A stretch of 64,000 nt of DNA from Pseudomonadota bacterium (GTDB lineage: Bacteria; Pseudomonadota; Gammaproteobacteria; Acidiferrobacterales; Acidiferrobacteraceae): contig JAKARI010000005.1 in assembly GCA_021819245.1 (NCBI GenBank), positions 11,376 to 75,375 on the forward strand, in the 5' to 3' direction. The position numbers and the translations under genes are program-made. This document shows positions 36,265 through 44,260 of the stretch, piece by piece. The stretch's first letter is position 1, and every line of letters begins with the position of its first letter. The notes beneath the pieces are model-generated. The model saw nothing but the letters and a program-made list of their open reading frames with translations. It was not told the DNA's origin and made no database searches.

Positions 36265-36660
36265 CTTTAACCGGACATCAGGACCGTGCCCGCGCAGGCA
36301 CGGCCCGCAGCCGGATCGGCCCTGCGCCCTAGCGGGGAAACGCCATCCCGGCGCGCACAACCTAAGGCCCGCCCGCCATAGTACCCCCTCATGACCGGCC
36401 CCCGCGGCCGCCCACACGCCGTCCAGGGTGCCATAATGTCGCGCCCCGATCTCGGCGCAATACTCACATGGCGGGCCGCACGGCCTCGGGCCCCTGACCA
36501 TTCTGCGATCGGGCCATGCGCTCATTGCCGGCCGCATGGCTTCCCACAGACTATGCGCCGCCGCGCCACAGTGAAGGCCGCCTACGATGCGCCAAAGGCC
36601 CCTTATCGGCAGCTGCGTGCCCTGCCCGGCTTATCCAGGGCGTAGCGCCTTACGCGTGAC
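36265..36660. other. Non-coding region after the initiator tRNA
   Basis: About 400 bases without a supported gene. A perfect 7-bp hairpin CCGTGCC/GGCACGG (36284-36303) lies 20 bases behind the tRNA but lacks a T tract, so it is at best a weak terminator or processing signal. Nothing else is recognisable. Confidence 0.45.
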
Positions 36661-36662
36661 GC

Positions 36663-36718
36663 AACGAATAAGGTGGGATCGCGAGAGCGCAGCGAGCCGC
36701 GGTCTCACCTTATTCGTT
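36663..36718. repeat. 56-bp palindromic element at the intron truncation point
   Basis: AACGAATAAGGTG (36663-36675) and CACCTTATTCGTT (36706-36718) are perfect 13-bp inverted repeats. The 30 bases between them pair further (GATCGCG with CGCGGTC, one mismatch), so the whole element can fold into one long hairpin. It abuts the truncated end of the group II intron remnant and supplies the stop codon of its reverse-transcriptase fragment. Confidence 0.8.
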
Positions 36719-36826
36719 CTTGAGCACTCGATCATAGGCGAACCACAGGTTGCCGCGTTCACACACGGCGTCCATCAGCCCGCCTTCCCGCTCCCGCTGC
36801 GCTTTCGTCCGCAAACGGGTCGTCAC
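36710..36826 (-). pseudogene. N-terminal fragment of a group II intron reverse transcriptase
   Basis: A GTG at 36826 opens a 38-codon frame with Met-Asp-Ala-Val-Cys-Glu-Arg-Gly-Asn-Leu and Ala-Tyr-Asp-Arg-Val-Leu-Lys-Asn-Glu. This corresponds to the very start of LtrA-type maturases, just before their usual Gly-Ala-X-Gly-Val-Asp block. The frame then stops in the palindromic element. The reverse transcriptase, maturase and endonuclease parts are missing. Confidence 0.65.
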
Positions 36827-37346
36827 GTCAGCCTCGGCGCCGTGCGAAGCCCTGCCGGCGTTCGCCCTGACGCCTCTTCGCCGGTAGGCACTTGCCGCCA
36901 ATCGTCCGCCTTCATCGACTGTCCCTGTGGTCCCGCCGCCCACGGGCGGCCTTCACTGTTCGCCCCTTCACCCCGTACCGGCAGCTCCTATGGCCTCGGC
37001 TGACTTCTGCGCGAGCGTCCCGTCACCTCTCGACGGCGGTCGCACGGAGGTTTCCCTCGGCACCCGCGCAGATCTCCCCGGGTATTGCGCACCCCCCCTT
37101 TCGCGCGTATGCCTGTCGGACATACGTCACGGCGTTCCGTACGAGTTTCGGGCCTCGACGATATTGGCCGCCTTACCCCACCGTGCCGCCTCCTGTCCGC
37201 GTCCTGTTCGTCAGGCCAGCGCTTTGCCTTCGGCCTCCTCCCGATTCCCCGTCGCCCAGAACACCCTTGCCGTTCAGCCGGCTCTTCCCCATGTCGGGCG
37301 AGCCGAGGACCTCCACCTCCCGGTGGGTGCGCCCGGCCGGGCGCAC
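36719..37346 (-). mobile_element. Truncated group II intron (bacterial class C type), 5' part
   Basis: Read on the minus strand, the element opens at 37346 with GTGCGCCCGG, the GUGYG start of group II introns, inside a GTGCGCCCGGCCGGGCGCAC hairpin. Further on come the GGGAAACCTCCGTGCGAC and AGAAGTCAGCCGAGGCCATA tracts typical of the region ahead of the intron-encoded protein, then the reverse-transcriptase start. Domains V and VI and most of the protein are gone. The 5' end sits directly behind the T tract of the TonB-receptor terminator, the preferred target of class C introns. It cannot splice in this form. Confidence 0.75.
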
Positions 37347-37348
37347 CC

Positions 37349-37382
37349 AAAAAAAAGGGCCTCGAGGATTACCCTCGAGGCC
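37349..37382 (-). terminator. Rho-independent terminator of the TonB-receptor gene
   Basis: A perfect 10-bp stem GGCCTCGAGG/CCTCGAGGCC (37358-37367 and 37373-37382) with a 5-base loop, followed on the minus strand by C and eight T (37356-37349). It starts 24 bases after the receptor stop codon. The group II intron remnant begins right behind the T run. Confidence 0.9.
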
Positions 37383-37406
37383 GTCAATGAGGAGCCAGGA
37401 AACGAA

Positions 37407-39791
37407 CTAGAAGCGCGCGTTCAGATTGATGAAGTACTGGCGCGGCGCCCCCGGATCGGCAAGCACGGCGCCGGCGCTGTTGCCGCCGAAATAGCCGCCG
37501 CTTGTGATGTACTCGATCGGGTCATACTGCTTGTTGAACAGATTGGTCACGCCCACCGTCACAGTAACCGCAGACAGGCCGACCATGCCGGTCCCGGCCT
37601 TGATCGCAACCTGCGCGTTGACGATGTTATACGACGCCATCTGGACATTGTTCGTCGGGGCATTGGCCAAATTGCTGAACAGATATTGCGTGCCGGTATA
37701 CTGATCGGACACGCCGGGCGATACCAGATAGCGCCCAAAGGCCACACGATAATTGAGACCCAACGATGCCGTGACCTTGGGGCTATAGGAGATCGGGTAA
37801 CCCCCATAGTTCGTCGTGCTGCCGCTTGGCACATAGGAATCGAAATACGCGTGCGTAAGCGCCACGTTTCCGAAGACATGCCAGTGCCAGGATGGGCTGT
37901 CCTGCGCGCTGATATTGAGGCCCTGGTAGGTCGCGGACGCCGAGGCAAACTCCGTGGTGGCAAAATTCCCTCCGGTCGATATGTAGGTGGCCAGGGTCTC
38001 GTTGCTCAGCTTGTCGCGGTAGATATCCGCATTCATCACGAAGTGGCGCAACAGGCCCTCGCGCCGGATCAGAAGGCGCGTCCCAAGCTCCTCATCGACG
38101 CTTTTTACGGGTTTCAGGGACCCGAGGTCTATGACATTGCTCCCGCTATAGGCGCCAAAGGCGTTGTCCCCGGGATTCTGGTAGGTCTCGGCGGCATTGC
38201 CATAGAGCGACCAGTGCTTGGTGAGCAGGTAACGCGCGCCCAGAGACGGCTCCAGGCGCGTAAAGACCTTGCTGTCACTGGGCGAAAGCGATTGGTTGGT
38301 CGCCCCGGGCGGGGTATAACTCGCACCGTTATTGAAAAACTGCGTCTGGAAATCGACGCCGGCGATGCCCGGTGTGATGGTCAGGGGCTTGATCGGCGTG
38401 ATCGCGTCTTGCACGAAACCCGTCAGATAGGTGTTGTCGAGCGTGTCATTATTGTACTGGACGGGGTTCGCCGGGCTCGTCCCATAGGTCACGTTATAGC
38501 CCGTATACGGCGTCGTATAGGTCTGATTGATCCATGAGCCCCCGAACTTGACTTGGTTCCACGGCAGCGTCCAGTCGAAGACCAGGCGGTTGCCATAGGT
38601 ATCGGACCGCGGGTTGTAGTACTCGGAGTTGACGGTGCCGGGCGGCGTGTCGTTGTAGTTGTAATTGTCCACGCGCCAATGGACCCTGTGGCCATGGCGG
38701 TACCACACCAGGTCGTGCAAAGACAGGTCCGGGGCAAGCCCGATCTTTAACTGCGAATAGAGCATGCGGTCTTGCACCCGGATCTGCTTGAACCATACCG
38801 ATTCCGGCAGCGACGAGTAGTAGCCGGTGGTCGACTGGCTATAAAGCGGGGTGTTGGGCGTGCCATCGACGGTGATGGCCGTGCCTCCGGGCCCCGCCGT
38901 TATGGGTGAGACCGGGATGAAGTTGGGACGGAACTCCACCGTGTCGTCTTCATAGCCGCCGACACTGAAGGATCCATCGGAGAAGGTCTTGACGGTCTTG
39001 GCAAACAGGGCAGACGAGCGGCTCGGGGCATTGAATGTCCCCGTGCGGAAGGTATTGTCGCGCATGAACCCATAGGCCACCACCGTCGACCAGCCGTCAT
39101 ATGTGCCGGTATTGGCGATGAGGTCGGCACCCTCGGTCTGATCGCTGCCATAGGTCAACCCCACGCTGCCGCCGGCGTGCTTGGTGGGCTGTACCGGCAC
39201 GAAATTGACGGTGCCGCCCACGCTGTCGAACCAGCGGGTCGCCGGATTGCCTGGCCCGTAGATCACATTGACGCCGGAGATGAGCTGCATGACCGGGATC
39301 TCATTTGAGTCCCAACTGCCATTGTGCGCGATCAGGTTATTCATCGGCACGCCGTCGAACAGCACGGTAAGTCCGTTGCGCTCGACATCGCCGTTGACGC
39401 TCGACCAGCCGACCTTGACGCCGCGCAGCGCGATCTCGTAGCGCGCGGAGCCGCTGATACCGCCGTAGCCGCGCACCGCGACCCCGGGCGCGAGCGCGAG
39501 CGCCTGGGCTGAGCCCGCCACCGGGCCATTGGCGGCAATCTGGCGCCGGCCTATGAACCGCTCGGTCTGCGTCGACTTGAAGATCTTGCGCTTGCCAAGC
39601 TTCGTGTTGGTGGCCTTAAGGAGCGCCTCGGCCTTCTTGCGGCTCTGGGCGCTTACGGTGCCGACGTTCACGGATGATGAGTCCGAAGCGGCGGCAAAAG
39701 CCGGAGTGATGGCCAACGCACACAAAACAACGGATGTGAGCGCCGACAATCGGCCGGGGCTTGCCGGCAACGAGCGACGATGAGACGGCAT
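37407..39791 (-). CDS. TonB-dependent outer-membrane receptor
   Basis: A 794-residue outer-membrane receptor. After a long signal peptide ending Pro-Ala-Phe-Ala come a plug domain (Gln-Ile-Ala-Ala-Asn-Gly-Pro, Ala-Leu-Arg-Gly-Val-Lys, Phe-Asp-Gly-Val-Pro-Met-Asn) and a beta-barrel with a typical Gly-Val-Thr-Asn-Leu-Phe-Asn-Lys-Gln-Tyr-Asp near the end, closing in the C-terminal Phe of outer-membrane proteins. The ligand is unknown. GGAGG lies 12 bases before the ATG at 39791; a GTG at 39809 is in frame. Upstream lie PhoB-box-like repeats, so phosphate starvation, rather than iron, may control it. No tonB/exbBD genes are near. Confidence 0.88.
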   Translation of the reverse strand: MPSHRRSLPASPGRLSALTSVVLCALAITPAFAAASDSSSVNVGTVSAQSRKKAEALLKATNTKLGKRKIFKSTQTERFIGRRQIAANGPVAGSAQALALAPGVAVRGYGGISGSARYEIALRGVKVGWSSVNGDVERNGLTVLFDGVPMNNLIAHNGSWDSNEIPVMQLISGVNVIYGPGNPATRWFDSVGGTVNFVPVQPTKHAGGSVGLTYGSDQTEGADLIANTGTYDGWSTVVAYGFMRDNTFRTGTFNAPSRSSALFAKTVKTFSDGSFSVGGYEDDTVEFRPNFIPVSPITAGPGGTAITVDGTPNTPLYSQSTTGYYSSLPESVWFKQIRVQDRMLYSQLKIGLAPDLSLHDLVWYRHGHRVHWRVDNYNYNDTPPGTVNSEYYNPRSDTYGNRLVFDWTLPWNQVKFGGSWINQTYTTPYTGYNVTYGTSPANPVQYNNDTLDNTYLTGFVQDAITPIKPLTITPGIAGVDFQTQFFNNGASYTPPGATNQSLSPSDSKVFTRLEPSLGARYLLTKHWSLYGNAAETYQNPGDNAFGAYSGSNVIDLGSLKPVKSVDEELGTRLLIRREGLLRHFVMNADIYRDKLSNETLATYISTGGNFATTEFASASATYQGLNISAQDSPSWHWHVFGNVALTHAYFDSYVPSGSTTNYGGYPISYSPKVTASLGLNYRVAFGRYLVSPGVSDQYTGTQYLFSNLANAPTNNVQMASYNIVNAQVAIKAGTGMVGLSAVTVTVGVTNLFNKQYDPIEYITSGGYFGGNSAGAVLADPGAPRQYFINLNARF

Positions 39792-39861
39792 GACGCGGTG
39801 TTCCTCCACTGATTTTCGATGATGGGAACTTTTTTCCCCGGGCGTACTCTGCCGGGGCCGT

Positions 39862-39901
39862 GTGACAGGATGAACCGTTCTCTATGACAGATTTCTGACA
39901 A
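39862..39901 (-). promoter_or_regulatory. PhoB-box-like direct repeats upstream of the TonB receptor
   Basis: On the minus strand the half-sites TTGTCAG (39895-39901), CTGTCAT (39884-39890) and CTGTCAC (39862-39868) fit the PhoB half-site CTGTCAT. They fall on an exact 11-bp register with 4-bp spacers; a fourth slot (39873-39879) is degenerate. This direct-repeat geometry is that of Pho boxes. Confidence 0.55.
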
Positions 39902-40026
39902 CCGGGAATCATCGCAGGCGGGGCTCGCTAATCCATGGAAGGCGGTATATCATTCCGGCGCTCTTTATATGATGGATATTATAGAGGCTATACCGCGGGT
40001 CTTTGTCCCGCCTTCATGAGGTGCGA

Positions 40027-40731
40027 ATGGGCACGAATAAAGAGAAAACGGGCATGCGTGGCGCAAGACCCGATCAGCAGCCCCGGATCTGGGATGTCCC
40101 GACACGCGTATTTCATTGGACGCTCGTGATTCTCGTGGCCTGGGAGTGGGCCTCGAGCCACTTGGGGCACGGCTTCATGCGCTACCATATGTGGGGCGGC
40201 TACGCGGTCCTGACCTTGATCCTGTTTCGCGTATCGTGGGGCTTTGTCGGAAGCGAGACGGCGCGCTTTGCGCAATTCCTGCGCTCGCCCCGCAACACCT
40301 GGGGCTATATCAGGTCATGGGGCAAGGAGTCGCACCACCATATCCACGGACACAATCCGCTCGGCGGATGGGCCGTGATCGCCTTTTTAGTGACGCTTAC
40401 GATTCAGGTGGGCACCGGCCTTTTTGCCACCGACGATGTGCTGACGGCAGGCCCGCTCAACGCGCTCGTGGGCGGCCGCATGGGCGATCTCCTGACCGCC
40501 ATCCACAAAGGGAATTTCGACATCCTGCTAGCACTCGTCGTGTCCCATGTGATCGCCGTGATCCTGCATCGCGTGATCGCGGGCCACGACCTGGTGCGCC
40601 CCATGATCACCGGCCGCGCCGCAAGGCCCGTGCCGGGCGCCATAAGTCCTCGCGCCTTCGCGCGGCCCTGGGTGAGCGTGGCGGCACTCGCGCTATCGGG
40701 CCTCGGGACCTGGCTTATCCTTCAGATCTGA
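40027..40731 (+). CDS. Cytochrome b561-type membrane protein
   Basis: A 234-residue membrane protein of the bacterial di-haem cytochrome b561 family, four helices plus a C-terminal anchor. Likely haem ligands are the His residues in Arg-Val-Phe-His-Trp, Arg-Tyr-His-Met-Trp-Gly and Val-Val-Ser-His-Val-Ile-Ala-Val-Ile-Leu-His. The loop Arg-Asn-Thr-Trp-Gly-Tyr and the Asn-Pro-Leu-Gly-Gly-Trp motif are family features. It moves electrons between quinol and a periplasmic carrier such as the neighbouring cytochrome c'. The ATG at 40027 has GAGGTG upstream; it is divergent from the TonB receptor and convergent with the cytochrome c' gene. Confidence 0.85.
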   Translation: MGTNKEKTGMRGARPDQQPRIWDVPTRVFHWTLVILVAWEWASSHLGHGFMRYHMWGGYAVLTLILFRVSWGFVGSETARFAQFLRSPRNTWGYIRSWGKESHHHIHGHNPLGGWAVIAFLVTLTIQVGTGLFATDDVLTAGPLNALVGGRMGDLLTAIHKGNFDILLALVVSHVIAVILHRVIAGHDLVRPMITGRAARPVPGAISPRAFARPWVSVAALALSGLGTWLILQI

Positions 40732-40742
40732 GGTGGCGCCGC

Positions 40743-41195
40743 CTAACGCATGAAGCGGTGATGGCATGAGCGGCAGGCTGAAGCCACCTGTTCAAGCGGG
40801 CGGGCCGCTTGCGAGAAGGGCGCATGACTGGTGGCCTGCGCAAGCGCCTGTGTCGCTGCCTGGAAACGGGTGACAGCCTTTGCGAAGGCCTGGGGCTCGC
40901 GCCATATGCGCACGGACGCCTTGGTGGCGCCGCGATCGGAGCCCGGAACGAAGGCCACCCACGCAAGCGGCGCGAGCGCGGCAAGGGCGCGCCCTTCGGC
41001 TGCGAAACGCTGCGCATCATAGGGGCGCTGGTGGCGCAGGGTCTGCGCGATGCGCACGAGATTCCAGTCCATGGCCGCCATGAGCTCGCGGCGATAGTCG
41101 ATGTCGGACTGGATGCGGGTCTCGGCCAGGACCCCTGTGGGCGCAAGGACCGCGGCAACGGCGCACACGGCCATGGCCTTCTTCAGGCACTTCAT
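40743..41195 (-). CDS. Cytochrome c'/c556-like periplasmic cytochrome
   Basis: About 150 residues: a signal peptide ending Gly-Val-Leu-Ala-Glu, a four-helix bundle with Ile-Asp-Tyr-Arg-Arg-Glu-Leu-Met-Ala-Ala-Met near the start, and a single C-terminal haem motif Cys-Arg-Ser-Cys-His-His-Arg, the arrangement of class II cytochromes c. The ATG at 41195 is chosen since AAGGAG lies nine bases upstream; ATG 41204 and TTG 41213 are in frame. It ends 11 bases from the convergent cytochrome b561 gene, a plausible redox partner. A Pho-like promoter precedes it. Confidence 0.85.
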   Translation of the reverse strand: MKCLKKAMAVCAVAAVLAPTGVLAETRIQSDIDYRRELMAAMDWNLVRIAQTLRHQRPYDAQRFAAEGRALAALAPLAWVAFVPGSDRGATKASVRIWREPQAFAKAVTRFQAATQALAQATSHAPFSQAARPLEQVASACRSCHHRFMR

Positions 41196-41247
41196 GCAGG
41201 TCATCTCCTTCAAGGGGCTGGCGGCCCGACGTGGGCCGCGGGGGGCG

Positions 41248-41281
41248 ATACTACGGAGGGTACGTGACAGAACCGTGACGG
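41248..41281 (-). promoter_or_regulatory. PhoB-box-like promoter of the cytochrome c' gene
   Basis: On the minus strand CCGTCAC (41275-41281), 4 bp, CTGTCAC (41264-41270), exactly 10 bp, then TAGTAT as -10 (41248-41253). The 11-bp repeat plus a -10 ten bases behind the box is the architecture of PhoB-activated promoters, where the box replaces the -35. The transcript would start about 45 bases before the ATG. Confidence 0.6.
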
Positions 41282-41309
41282 CGCTCGGTCTTTTGTGAAG
41301 GGGACCGCC

Positions 41310-42740
41310 TTAGGGGAAGCCGCGCACGGCCGCCCGGCAGATGCCGATCAGCGCGCCAACCCATGGGGTGGCCAGCACCATGGCAAGACCGTTTAGACTC
41401 AAGACCCAGCGCAGGTCACGGCCGGGCCGCAGGGGCATGGCATCCACCGGGGCATCGAAGAACATGAGCTTTACCGCACGCAGGTAGTAAAAGGCCCCGA
41501 TCACCGAAAACAACACCGCCGCCACCGCCAGCCCATAGAACCCGGCACTGACCGCAGCCTGTATGACGGCGAGCTTGGCATAGAACCCTATAGTCGGCGG
41601 GATGCCCGCCATCGAGAACATGAACAAAAGCATCACCCACGCGTACCAGGGGCTCCTGTTATACAGGCCCCGCAGGTCGTCTAGGCGCTCGGCCTCGAAG
41701 CCCTTGCGGGAGAGCAGGATGATGACGCCAAACGCCCCCAGCGTCATGAGCGCGTAGACCAGGGCATAGAACAGGGCATCGGCATAGCCGCTTACGCGCG
41801 CGCTCAAGAGCCCAAGCAATAAAAATCCCATATGCGCAATCGCCGAATAGGCCAGCATGCGCTTTATGTTGACCTGCGCTATGGCGACGACGTTGCCGAT
41901 CGCCATCGACAGGAACGAGAGCAGCACCAGCATCTCCTGCCATGCGCCCGACAGACCATGGAGCCCCTCGACTAGCAGGCGCAAAAAGAGCGCGAACGCG
42001 GCGATCTTGGGGGCCGCGCTGACATACAGGGTCACGCCGGTCGGGGCCCCCTCGTAGACGTCGGGCACCCACATATGGAAGGGAACGACACCGAGCTTGA
42101 AGGCCAGGCCCGACAGCACAAACACAAGACCAAGTGTCGCCACCAGATCCTGGCGCGGAAGCGCGGCGAGCGCCGCCGCCACCTTGCCGATCTCGAGGCT
42201 GCCGGTGGCGCCATACAGCATGGACAGGCCGTAGAGCAAAAGCCCCGAGGACAAGGCCCCGAGAATGAAGTACTTCATGGCGGCCTCGGTCGCCGGCACC
42301 GAATCCCGCTGCATTGCGATCAGCGCATAGAGGCTAAGAGACATGAGCTCGAGCCCAAGATACAAAGACAGGAAATGCGCGGCGCTCACCATCACGCACA
42401 TGCCGGCCACGCCGGTAAGGGCGAGCGCAAAGTATTCGCTGCGGAATACCCCGCGCTCGGTCATATAGGTGCGTGAATAGGCCAGCACGATCGCGGTCAT
42501 CGCGAAAATGGCGATCTGCAAAATGACACTCAGATAGTCAGCCGCCATCATGCCGTGCAGGATCACCCGCGGTGTTTCGTTGCGCGCGGCATAGGCGGCG
42601 ACGGCGGCGGCCGCCAGGGTCCCCTGGGTTGCCGCATACATCAGGCCCTTGAATCGCCGCTTCCAGAAAAGATCGGCGAGCAGTATCACGCAGGCCATGG
42701 TAAAGACGATGATTTCCGGCAGGACCGGTCTTATGTGCAT
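41310..42740 (-). CDS. nuoN: NADH-quinone oxidoreductase subunit N
   Basis: A 476-residue antiporter-like proton-pumping subunit with about 14 helices. It shows Glu-Leu-Met-Ser-Leu-Ser-Leu-Tyr-Ala-Leu with the key Glu in helix 5, Phe-Lys-Leu-Gly-Val-Val-Pro-Phe-His-Met-Trp-Val-Pro-Asp-Val-Tyr-Glu-Gly, and Lys-Arg-Met-Leu-Ala-Tyr-Ser. It is the last gene of the nuoA-N operon, 12 bases after nuoM. No clear terminator follows. Confidence 0.95.
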   Translation of the reverse strand: MHIRPVLPEIIVFTMACVILLADLFWKRRFKGLMYAATQGTLAAAAVAAYAARNETPRVILHGMMAADYLSVILQIAIFAMTAIVLAYSRTYMTERGVFRSEYFALALTGVAGMCVMVSAAHFLSLYLGLELMSLSLYALIAMQRDSVPATEAAMKYFILGALSSGLLLYGLSMLYGATGSLEIGKVAAALAALPRQDLVATLGLVFVLSGLAFKLGVVPFHMWVPDVYEGAPTGVTLYVSAAPKIAAFALFLRLLVEGLHGLSGAWQEMLVLLSFLSMAIGNVVAIAQVNIKRMLAYSAIAHMGFLLLGLLSARVSGYADALFYALVYALMTLGAFGVIILLSRKGFEAERLDDLRGLYNRSPWYAWVMLLFMFSMAGIPPTIGFYAKLAVIQAAVSAGFYGLAVAAVLFSVIGAFYYLRAVKLMFFDAPVDAMPLRPGRDLRWVLSLNGLAMVLATPWVGALIGICRAAVRGFP

Positions 42741-42752
42741 TATGAGGCCACC

Positions 42753-44249
42753 CTAGGGAGTCGCGCCCGCGAGCCGCACGCCCGGGCGCCATAAAAGATG
42801 GTGGACGGAGGCGCTCATCACATGCAGCAAAGGCGCAGGCCACACGCCCAGGATGAGGACCGCCGCGCCCAGAATCGCGAGAAACGACAGCTCGCGCCCG
42901 GTCACGTCCGAGAGCCCGGCCACCGCAGGTTTCGTGACCGGCCCGAAGATCACCCGCTTGTACATCCACAACGTATAGGCAGCGCCCGAGATCAGGGTCG
43001 TGGCCGCCAAGACGGCATACCAGACGTCGACCTTGAACGCCCCCAGGATGACCAGAAACTCGCCGACGAAGCCGGAGGTGCCAGGAAGCCCGGCATTGGC
43101 CATGGCAAAAAGCATCATGAAGGCCGCGAATATCGGCATGCGATTGGCAACACCGCCGTAATCGTGAATGGCGCGCGAGTGCAGGCGGTCGTAAAGCACG
43201 CCGACACACAAAAAGAGCGCGGCCGACACGAATCCGTGCGAGATCATCTGCACGAGCGCCCCGTCCATGGCGATACGCCGAAACAGGAAGATGCCGAGGG
43301 TCACGAAGCCCATGTGCGCGATCGAGGAATAGGCGATCAATTTTTTCATGTCGTCTTGCATCAGCGCGACGAGCCCGATGTAGACCACGGCGATGAGCGA
43401 GAGCGTAATCATCAATCCCGAAAGCTCATGACTTGCCATAGGGACGATCGGCAGGCTAAAGCGCACGAATCCATAGGCACCCATCTTCAGCATGATCGCG
43501 GCGAGCACCACCGAACCGCCGGTAGGGGCCTCGACGTGGGCGTCCGGGAGCCAGGTATGGACCGGCCACATGGGGATCTTTACGGCGAAGGCGATCAGAA
43601 ACGCGAGGAATATCAGGATTTGCGGCGTAAGCCCAAGCGGCAGGTGATAATATGCGGCGATACGAAAGGACTCGCCGGCGCGGTAATACAGATAGAGCAG
43701 GGCCACCAGCATCAGCACCGACCCGAGGAACGTGTAGAGGAAGAACTTGATGGTCGCATAGACCCGGTTCGGTCCCCCCCAGATGCCGATGATCAAAAAC
43801 ATCGGGATCAGCATCGCCTCCCAGAAGACATAAAACAGCATGGCGTCGAGCGCGCTAAAGACGCCGATCATAAGGCCCTCCATGATCAGGAAGGCGGCGA
43901 AATATTCAGCGACGCGCTCCTTCACGGCGGGACCGGCGGCGATCACGACAATCACGCCGATCATGCTCGTCAAAAGCACGAGCGGCATCGATATCCCGTC
44001 GACTCCGAGCGCATAATTGATATGAAATGCGGGTATCCACGGGGCACTCTCGCGAAACTGCATGGCATATGAGCCGGCGCGAAACAGCCCCCACAAGGGC
44101 ACGGTCACAAGGAACGTGCCGCCCGCGCCCACCGCCGAAAGCGGCCGCACGAGACGCGGATAGCGCCGGCCGCCGAGCAATATCAGGACCCCGAAGGCGA
44201 TAGGCAGCCAGATGGCAACACTCAGGGCTATGTGTCGGTAGACGTCCAT
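42753..44249 (-). CDS. nuoM: NADH-quinone oxidoreductase subunit M
   Basis: A 498-residue antiporter-like subunit with Phe-Tyr-Val-Phe-Trp-Glu-Ala-Met-Leu-Ile-Pro-Met-Phe (pump Glu), Phe-Ala-Val-Lys-Ile-Pro-Met-Trp-Pro-Val-His-Thr-Trp-Leu-Pro-Asp-Ala-His, and Lys-Lys-Leu-Ile-Ala-Tyr-Ser-Ser. The ATG at 44249 is 11 bases after the nuoL stop; upstream in-frame codons would overlap nuoL and give no homologous residues. Confidence 0.95.
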   Translation of the reverse strand: MDVYRHIALSVAIWLPIAFGVLILLGGRRYPRLVRPLSAVGAGGTFLVTVPLWGLFRAGSYAMQFRESAPWIPAFHINYALGVDGISMPLVLLTSMIGVIVVIAAGPAVKERVAEYFAAFLIMEGLMIGVFSALDAMLFYVFWEAMLIPMFLIIGIWGGPNRVYATIKFFLYTFLGSVLMLVALLYLYYRAGESFRIAAYYHLPLGLTPQILIFLAFLIAFAVKIPMWPVHTWLPDAHVEAPTGGSVVLAAIMLKMGAYGFVRFSLPIVPMASHELSGLMITLSLIAVVYIGLVALMQDDMKKLIAYSSIAHMGFVTLGIFLFRRIAMDGALVQMISHGFVSAALFLCVGVLYDRLHSRAIHDYGGVANRMPIFAAFMMLFAMANAGLPGTSGFVGEFLVILGAFKVDVWYAVLAATTLISGAAYTLWMYKRVIFGPVTKPAVAGLSDVTGRELSFLAILGAAVLILGVWPAPLLHVMSASVHHLLWRPGVRLAGATP

Positions 44250-44260
44250 GATGCCAGCCC

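Noticed and set aside
36661-36720. Integron attC site (because class C introns can target attC and the palindrome is bounded by AAC and GTT)
   Set aside because: The outer boxes do not fit the RYYYAAC/GTTRRRY core on either strand and no integrase or cassette is nearby.
36892-38537. Two plus-strand open frames (172 and 536 codons) crossing the intron remnant and into the TonB-receptor gene
   Set aside because: They read the non-coding strand of the group II intron and the receptor barrel. The Pro/Arg-rich product is an artefact often annotated as hypothetical.
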